Part shown: piece by piece, positions 56,964-64,000 of the stretch | Layout: every line of letters starts with the position of its first letter | How positions within the stretch are numbered: position 1 is the stretch's first letter | Assembly (NCBI RefSeq): GCF_024763615.1 | Contig: NC_077222.1 | Coordinates: 50,096,001-50,160,000, forward strand | Length of the DNA stretch: 64,000 nucleotides | Direction of reading: 5' to 3' | DNA from: Phlebotomus papatasi | Lineage: Eukaryota; Arthropoda; Insecta; Diptera; Psychodidae | Notes under the pieces: generated by a model | What the model saw: the letters and a program-made list of their open reading frames with translations, nothing else | What the model was told of the DNA's origin: nothing | Databases searched by the model: none | Program-made: the position numbers and the translations under genes

Positions 56964-57599
56964 AAATATATATTTTTTGAGATGATAAGAATGTCTGAAA
57001 ATTGTGCTGTTTCTTTTCAAATAACCAATAAAATTATATTAATCGATTTATTGCCATTTAATTGGCGGTTGGCGGTTGAGATAAGCCCAAACATGTTGAG
57101 TAATTCATAACCTTTCAATCAAACAAATTCAATTTTATCCAAATCGATTCAGAAACAAACCTGCAGTACCTAATCTTTGACTTTAAAAATTATAAGACAG
57201 AATATTTTCGGATCAATAGTAAACACGAAAAATTTTTGGCTATAGAACTAACTATAAAACATATCCAAATATAATATAAAAAAGAAATACGTAGAAACTA
57301 GCTAAGGATTTCTTTGTATCCGTAGCGTTAAGAACTTTGCTTCATATGATATGTCATCATCGTCTGATCATTTTTTTTTAATCATCTGGTAACATAATTT
57401 CAGGTTTATCAGGTTAAGCCCTACCGCTAGAAACAAGAAAACAGGAAATGGGCTACTGAAGAAGCATCCTCATTAGAAATTAAAACTTCTAATAGTTCAT
57501 TTTTTTTCAATTCAATATATTTCTGCTCAAATATGCTTGGTTGCGGGTTCCGACCGACTTCACTATTGATCTCATTAGGTAACCGGCAGAAACCTAAAT

Positions 57600-57974
57600 C
57601 ACTGATCATCGGAGGCAGCCTAAATCCCGAAATTGCCAAAATCCCAAAAGCCAAAATCCTGAAAGGGATGAAATTATATGGAGGATAAAGTGTGTAGAAT
57701 AATTTCTCAAGACACTGAAAATTTTCCTTTGCCTCCAGCAAGCGCGGGTGCAATCGTGGGAGTAGCTATGACACATTTAAGAATTCGGTCGGGATTTTGG
57801 TTTTCGGGATTTTGGCTCTCGGGAGTTTGGCGTTTGGGATTTCGGCTTTCAGGATTTTGGCTTTTTTTTGGATTTTGGATTTTGGCTTTCGGGATTTTGG
57901 CCTATTCGGGATTTTGGCGTTCAGGATTTTGGCTTTCAGGCTTTCGAGATTTTGGCTTTCTAGCTTTCGAGATT
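57600..57974. repeat. GGGATTTTGGCTTTC minisatellite with inverted arm
   Basis: About twelve diverged units of 14-16 bp (GGGATTTTGGCTTTC) fill 57785-57974. The stretch 57620-57662 holds the complementary words AATCCCGAAATTGCCAAAAT and CCAAAAGCCAAAATCC, so the array can fold back. The open frame across it is a by-product of the repeat. Confidence 0.78.
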
Positions 57975-58462
57975 TTAACCCTTTAACGACGAGGCACTTT
58001 TTACGGACTGAAAATCAACAATAAAAATTAAACTGAGAAACATAATCAATGATAAGTTTTACATCTAACCTTGGAAAGTCCAACAGAGTCTGATTCGGTG
58101 TATTTTGTGCTTCTATGAACGAAATACCAACGAATAATATTTTTCGCTTTAATGAAATATATTACGTATGAGTATTCTCTAGTTCTTATTGCCAAAAGAG
58201 TTTTGCTTAAAAAAAATTAGAAGTATAAAAAATAAATAAAATCATTTATATATGAATTTGAGAATTTAAAAATTCGCCATTTTTTATCTTAAATATTTAC
58301 TACATAGCAAATAGCTAGAGACTTGCAAAATATATTCTAGATTCCTTTCACCTTCTACTTTACAATTATGTACAGACATAAGAAAAAAAATACTTTAGGT
58401 AGTCAGAAAAAATTATTTTCTTTCTGGGACACCGGTGTTCCAATCGTCCTTAAAGGGTTAAC
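57975..58462. mobile_element. Foldback family G, copy 2
   Basis: About 488 bp with TTAACCCTTTAACGACGAGG at one end and CGTCCTTAAAGGGTTAA at the other. Strongly similar to 8037-8554 along its length. Confidence 0.78.
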
Positions 58463-58796
58463 TGGGACCCACTGATCGTATATGCTAAATAGATATATGT
58501 TTACAATATGTTATATCATTTACATTTTATAATTTGCCTATTTTTTTCTATACAGCAATAATTCGAAAATTATAAACAAATCTCTCTACACGATTAGTAA
58601 AAGGAGAGTTAATTTGGAGCTTAGACTTGATTTTATAAACTGTCAATTTTCGGAATCAAAGGTGCTGGAACTTCTACCCTGGGAATTTCAGCTCAATCAT
58701 TCCGGGCTAATCTGACTGCTTGATAACAGAAGCTGTCCTCTTAAACAATTTAGAGCTAAAATATCTCCGATACTATTGCACCATGGAGACAAAGTA

Positions 58797-58972
58797 GGGG
58801 GAAATGGGGCACCCCTTCAAAATAGTTTTTTTTTCCTATTTTTAAATGGAAAAGCATCTTGCCAATATTACTTTAGCGCCAAAACCGAATTGTGAAGCTG
58901 ATTATGGTAAGGCAGAATTCCATTTAAAAATAGGAGAAAAAAGCCTTATTTTAAAGGTGCCTCACTTCTACC
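58797..58972. mobile_element. MITE family B, copy 6
   Basis: About 176 bp flanked by TA, from GGGGGAAATGGGGCACCCC to GGTGCCTCACTTCTACC. Confidence 0.8.
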
Positions 58973-59339
58973 TATTTTTTGTATTTTTTGGATTTTTATG
59001 TTTAAAAAGCAAAAGTTAATTAATTAGTTTATGGGATTTTCATATGTAAGCGAATGATTTGCATTCTTTTATGATATCAAATGAGATTCTGTTACAATTT
59101 GCCGAATAGAAACTATCTATAACTATTTGACTTGACCCAAAAAAATCCGCTTGCAGAGAATACTTATGCAAAAAAAAAACTAACTCGAATTGCGAAAGTG
59201 GAGAAAAGTTGCTGGTTCAGCAAAAGAAACTTCAGTAGATTCCAGCATCGACAATGTACAAGACATCTAATATTGTGTGCCAAAATATCTCCCTGCCAAA
59301 GAGATCAAGGAACGTGCAAAGTGGTATGGGAATTTTGAG

Positions 59340-60387
59340 ATGATCACTGTGAATTTAAGGGAGAGACCTGAGGGTTTGTCTTTGGCCCAAAACTGGTCAC
59401 TGACCCCGTGTTACATGCCGGAAATGTATCGCGATTATGCTGAAAGAATTGAAAAGTTCGAGGTGAAGGAGGATGATATTTGGGTAATTTCTCAACCTAA
59501 ATGTGGAACAACATGGACCCAGGAAATGGTCTGGATGATCAACAATGGACTGGACTACGAAAAAGCCCGAATGATCAACCAAGATGCCCGATTTCCCTTT
59601 TTTGAGTATGAAAAAATGATCAGTGAAAAGTGATTGAGTGATAAATGAAAAAAAAATTTCCCTCCTTAGAATTGCAACAATTTTTCCGCCTCATTGCAAC
59701 ATCGAGCTGGACAGTGTAGAAAAGTGCGAGAAATTGGCCAGCCCACGTCACATCAAGAGTCACCTCCCAGCCCATCTGCTGCCGGAAAGTCTGTGGCGCG
59801 TGAAGCCCAAGATAATTTACGTGGCACGTAATCCAAAAGATGCCTTTGTCAGCTTCTACCACCACACGAAGAATCTCAATGGATTTCAGGGATCCTTTGA
59901 GGACTGCATTGAATTATTCCTAACCGGTTGCTACAACTACGGCCCATTTCACAGTCACGTTCTCGACTTTTGGTGCATGAGGCACGAGCGAAATATTCTC
60001 TTTCTCACATACGAAGAGATGAAAAGCAATCTCCCGCGAGTGATTGAAAAAACTGCAAGTTTCCTCGGGAAATCTTTAACAGGTCCGGATATTGCAGAAC
60101 TTACCAACTATCTGTCCTTTGACTCAATGAGAATCAATGAGAGCGTCAATAAGGAATATTTTTGTAACTTGATGGCTCAATTTCTCAATTACCGCGACAC
60201 TGAATTTAACTTCATGCGCAAAGGTCAAGCTCAAACTTTCCGGGAGAGACTTACTCCTGATCAAATTCTCCGATTCGACACCTGGACTCAGCGTGAGCTC
60301 CAAAACACAGATTTTCGCTATGAGCTTTTCCAAACAACAAAAACACTGAATCGTCAAACGCATCAGAGTATCGAAGCAACAATTTAA
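59340..60387 (+). CDS. Cytosolic sulfotransferase (SULT1-like)
   Basis: Transfers sulfate from PAPS to hydroxyl groups of small molecules such as phenols or steroids; the exact substrate is unknown. Exons are 59340-59629 and 59670-60387, split by a 40 bp GT-AG intron in which the first frame would otherwise stop. The product is 335 residues, normal for insect members. The PAPS 5'-phosphosulfate loop is QPKCGTTWTQE at residues 52-62; the 3'-phosphate site is YVARNPKDAFVSFYHH. The late PAPS loop, usually RKGxxGxxK, reads RKGQAQTFRER, so the second Gly and the Lys are replaced. The open frame extends upstream to a TAA at 59268-59270 without another ATG, so I use Met at 59340; a 5' exon could still exist. 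AATAAA at 60501 is the likely poly(A) signal. Confidence 0.87.
59630..59669 (+). other. 40 bp intron in the sulfotransferase gene
   Basis: GTGATTGAGTG to TTTCCCTCCTTAG. It contains in-frame stops, is not a multiple of three, and its removal joins MISEK to IATIFPP in one frame. The length is unusually short. Confidence 0.72.
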
Positions 60388-60506
60388 AGAAAAATTGGCT
60401 AAGGGATATTCGCAGATTGCTCGAATCGTTCGAAGAGTCACGCATTATACATTTTTTTGCGTGTGCACTAGTTTTTTTTCGACCAAGAAAAATTTTCAAG
60501 AATAAA

Positions 60507-61782
60507 TCAATTATCGATTGATCTTTTCAAAATATCAAGACTTTTTGAATAAATGACAAAAATTTACAAATGACAAATTTAGTTTAAGACATGAATTTTA
60601 GAGGGCTTTAACATTTGACCTTGAACAACCTTTAGGATTATTGAAGGTAAAAAGCATGTATTTTATAATATATTAGAGGGAAAATAAATAAAAAATATTT
60701 TTGTAGAATGTATTAGTTAACGGGTAAACCGAAGATCGAGAATGCATATCTCTTACCGTTTGCTCTCTAATCCCGAAAATTATCCAAGATAAATATAAAG
60801 GTCAAATGAATAATTTATTTGACCTTTTCAGTCAATCATATTGAATCCAATTGATTAAGAATTTAACCCTAAAAATTGAGTAATAATAATTTCGACTTTG
60901 AAAAACTACAAAATAGGGCACTTGAAGGTCAATATCCTTTTTAGATGAATATTTCCTTAGACTTCATCTAAAACATAATAAAAAATCGTGGAAATCGGTT
61001 TTAACGAACCAAACCAAAAAAAAGTTTACAGTATAGTGTGTGAATAGTTTGATTTGAAAACGTCTCTAATTAATTTTCTTTTTAATGGGTGTCTCCGAAA
61101 ATCAAAAGTCGATATTTTTAACTGTTTGGCGCTTCTAGTTCAGAAGCAAACTCAATTACCGATACTTTACCAATTTACTATCGATTGAGATTGGTTTTTT
61201 TTAGATGTATCGGGAATCTAAAGGCCTTTTAGATAAATCTAATCTTGACTAAGGTCGATGAGAAATAAACCTCAAAATTTGACCAATAAAGTGACTTCAG
61301 CTGTTAAAAACAAAAAAAGTAAATAATGGGAAAGCATAAAGGAAGTGTTTGCAATTTGGTACAGCTTGTAATTTTGGACACATTGAGGGTAAAGTTGGAC
61401 ACACTACAAATAAATTGTTAAAAATTCTGAAATTTTCTTCGAATATTTAATAAATAGTGTATACCAGCTTAAAATTTATTTTCTTTAGAAGATAACAGTA
61501 CATTCGTTCAATTTTGAACAAAATTTGAATTATTATTCCTTAAAACTTCAGTGTGAACAATTCTTTCCAAGAAAGATGACGCATTACAGGGGGTCCCGAT
61601 TATGCATATTTTCGGGACCGAAGAAAATCGTGCGTTACAGAAAATTTGCATACTCTCAGAGAATTTTTACTATTCGAATTCCACGAAGAGAGCAGTATAT
61701 AATCCCTCTATTTTTTCACCCCCCAAAATTTCTTACCCCCCTTTCCCGGACACCACTTTTGTCAACAAATCTTCACGTTTCA
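60507..61782. other. Intergenic DNA
   Basis: AT-rich. A faint family A-like segment (GTTTGCAATTTGGTACAGCT) is at about 61348-61395. No gene is supported; the open frames at 61525-61811 have no recognisable domain. Confidence 0.5.
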
Positions 61783-64000
61783 CTGAGAGAAATCCGAAAA
61801 AGTTAAAATAACATTCCAGAAATGTTAATTCTACACTGAGTGAGAAAAAAAGGGGCTGCGATTAACTTTTTTTCCTCGTAACTTTAACACTTTTAGGTGT
61901 AAAAATATATCAACATTTTTTAATGTTAATTTTACACCTTTTTAAGTGTAAAATTAACATGAAAAAGGGTAACTTTAACCCCTAATACAGCTAAAAAGCA
62001 TAATATTTACACCGATTTCGAATCAATAATGCAGGGTAAAATTAACATTTCCAGAATGTTATTAGGTGAGATTCTTAACAATCTCACCTACTATAATCCT
62101 AACAAAATTTCATGTCGTCCGATCGATCTCAAACTTGGCCAAAATGTGTTTCAGCACTTCCTGATCACGAATCTATATGTGGCTAATTTACGTTCCCGGC
62201 CGGCCGGCCGGCCGGCCGCTCTTTGGAGCTTAATAGCTCCTAAACTAAAAAAGATATCGACTTGCGGTTTTCGGCAAAGGTTATATATCGGGTGAAAATT
62301 GCAACTTGGTGCATTGACCCCCCACCCCCCACCCCTCCTTCCGCCATTTTGAAGACCCCCCTTTTTTGTTTTCTCAATAGCTCCGCCCCTATGGCATCGA
62401 GCGGGCTCAAATTTTAGTATGTTATAGCTGGGCCTTAGAGCTTTCCATCAATACCAAACCTAAGGTCCCCCGACCCCCCTGACCCGAGCTATAAGGGTCC
62501 AAAAAAAATTTCTTAAAATGGCCATAACTCCTGTTATAATTGTCAGAATTTAAAAAATGAGGGCTTTTTGGAAAGCTCTCGTGAAATGCCACTTCTCCTT
62601 CTAACATCGCAAGTTCATAAAACCACCGCTAGGGGCGCTATTATTAAAAAGAAAATTTTTAAATCTTATAAGTTAAATAACTCAAAAATTCCATTGTGCA
62701 TCGGGCTGAAATTTTAGTATGTTGTAGCCGTTGATTATACCTATCAAACAAAAAAAACCTTAAGTCGATCTAAAACCCCTGACCCGAGCTATAAGGGGTC
62801 AAAGTTCGAACATTGACCGGCCTCTATCTCCGGTTCTAACTAACATAGCGACCTAAATTTTACCTTCTTGGTTTCGTCTCGATGAGCACTTTCAGATGGA
62901 AGTTCAAAAAGTCACCACAGGTGGCGCTGTGATAGCGTCAAAATTCATCGAAATTCAAAGTCACTTTTCTCAAAAACGGCATTGTGCAAGTTAATGAAAT
63001 TTTAGTATGTTATAGTCCAGTCTAGGACGTTTCCAAAATGGTGTAAATGTGCGCTGTGGTTAAAACAGAACCGGAGATATGAGGGGTCAAAGTTCACAAA
63101 ATTCAAAAAATCATATCTCCGGTTCTATGTGACCGATTTTGATGAATGAGGGCTTAAACGAAAGATCTCACCAAATGCTACAACTTTCTAGAATATTTGA
63201 ACTTCGTGGGACCAACACCAGGGGCGCCACAGTCGAAAAACCAATTTCAATATCACATAACCTCAATTATCTCGACTGTCGCTGAACTGATTTTGATGAT
63301 TACTTCGACATAATTGTAGAGGATATTTGTCTCTACATTTCGTCCATACATCATTTTCCACTCAGACTACGCTATCACTCCGATTTTGCCGTTTAAGTGT
63401 GAAAAAATTGATTTTTCCCATAATAACGCTTTGAAATCACTCAGATGCTAATTTGACTGCCTCTACTCCACCAAGACACTTAAAATAGGGTTTTAAATGG
63501 AAAGTCCCACAAAATACAACAATTCTTTGATATAGTTGAAGTTCAACAAATCACTACTTGGGGCGACCTGGTCGAAAAAACGAGTTGAGAAACAAAAAAC
63601 TGAGCTTATCTCGGCTTCTGAGTAATCGATGAGATCATGTTCTATAGGAAAATTATAGAGTACACTCTGGTCTACATTTCACCCATATATCACTTTTGTG
63701 CCAGTTCATCCAAATCCTTGATATTTTGGTTTAAATACAAAATTTGTATAATTTCACGAATTTGATTCAAGATAACTGATTGGCGACTCACAATTTCAGC
63801 TCTAAATCGAATTTGCATGCACTCCGAGTTAGCTCACGTTAAGAATCTCACCTACATAAGCCGGTTAGGATTATCTGTCCCTTTTAACTTTTTTCAGATT
63901 TCTCTCAGTGTACCTTGCATTATTGATCCGAAATCTGCGTAAATATTATACTTTTTAGGTGTATTATGGGTTAAAGTTACCCTTTTTCATTTTAATTTTA
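61783..64000. mobile_element. Family C-related element with long repetitive insert, runs off window
   Basis: CACTGAGAGAAATCCGAAAA at the left and CAGATTTCTCTCAGTG at about 63896-63911 are inverse. Family C words (TTAATGTTAATTTTACACC) occupy 61783-62060 and resume at 63912-64000. Between them, about 62060-63885 starts and ends with AGGTGAGATTCTTAAC and its inverse. It contains diverged repeats around GAAATTTTAGTATGTT and GACCCGAGCTATAAGG. Confidence 0.65.
62196..62218. repeat. (GGCC)n tract
   Basis: About five uninterrupted CCGG/GGCC units, 23 bp of pure G and C in otherwise AT-rich DNA. Confidence 0.92.

Noticed and set aside
57678..58024. Glycine- and phenylalanine-rich repeat proteins
   Set aside because: The frames are translations of the GGGATTTTGGCTTTC minisatellite; open frames arise from the repeat unit itself.
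62029..62295. An open frame over the GGCC tract
   Set aside because: The frame depends on the GGCC repeat and flanking element DNA and has no recognisable domain.
1..64000. CRISPR array or prokaryotic operon
   Set aside because: Introns, SINEs, MITEs and an Sm-like snRNP gene show nuclear eukaryotic DNA, and no regularly spaced direct repeats with unique spacers were seen.

Overview
The window looks like nuclear DNA from a dipteran insect, most likely a nematoceran such as a sand fly; this placement is an inference from protein character and genome texture, not a database match. Genes have GT-AG introns. The intergenic and intronic DNA is very AT-rich and packed with short palindromic (foldback) elements, most of them flanked by TA. 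Seven protein-coding genes can be supported, plus one intact LTR retrotransposon, two tRNA-derived SINEs and more than 25 MITE or foldback copies.

Layout. (1) 1-30841, plus strand: the 3' part of one large cyclic nucleotide-gated (CNG) cation channel gene. Eleven exons join in a single frame of about 1,292 codons, covering the end of the pore turret, pore, S6, C-linker, cyclic-nucleotide-binding domain and a very long low-complexity tail with a coiled coil. S1-S5 lie off the left edge. Its introns (up to 10.3 kb) carry most of the repeats, including a 5 kb Ty3/gypsy-type element inserted into a MITE in the sense orientation. (2) 30842-37749: 3' UTR and repeats. (3) 37750-39627, minus: an intronless GMC-family FAD oxidoreductase with an N-terminal membrane anchor. 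(4) 39641-45600: repeats, including a giant hairpin and a SINE. (5) 45671-50328: a compact housekeeping cluster. RLP24 (minus) and LSM10 (plus) diverge from a 221 bp shared promoter region; an NT5DC1-like HAD nucleotidase (plus) follows LSM10; and a cytosolic acetoacetyl-CoA thiolase (minus) converges on it tail to tail. (6) 50329-59200: gene-free repeat DNA. (7) 59340-60387, plus: a cytosolic sulfotransferase with a 40 bp intron. (8) 60388-64000: a long element with degenerate internal repeats that runs off the right edge.

The genes do not form one pathway. RLP24 serves 60S ribosome maturation, LSM10 histone mRNA 3'-end processing, the thiolase the mevalonate route, and the CNG channel sensory or neuronal signalling. 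The most informative signal is the transposon stratigraphy. Several elements sit inside others, and one nest (23271-26058) has its unoccupied counterpart at 55001-55828 in the same window, so insertion order and the TA target duplication can be read directly. I found no CRISPR array, rRNA gene, functional tRNA gene or clearly new multi-gene system.
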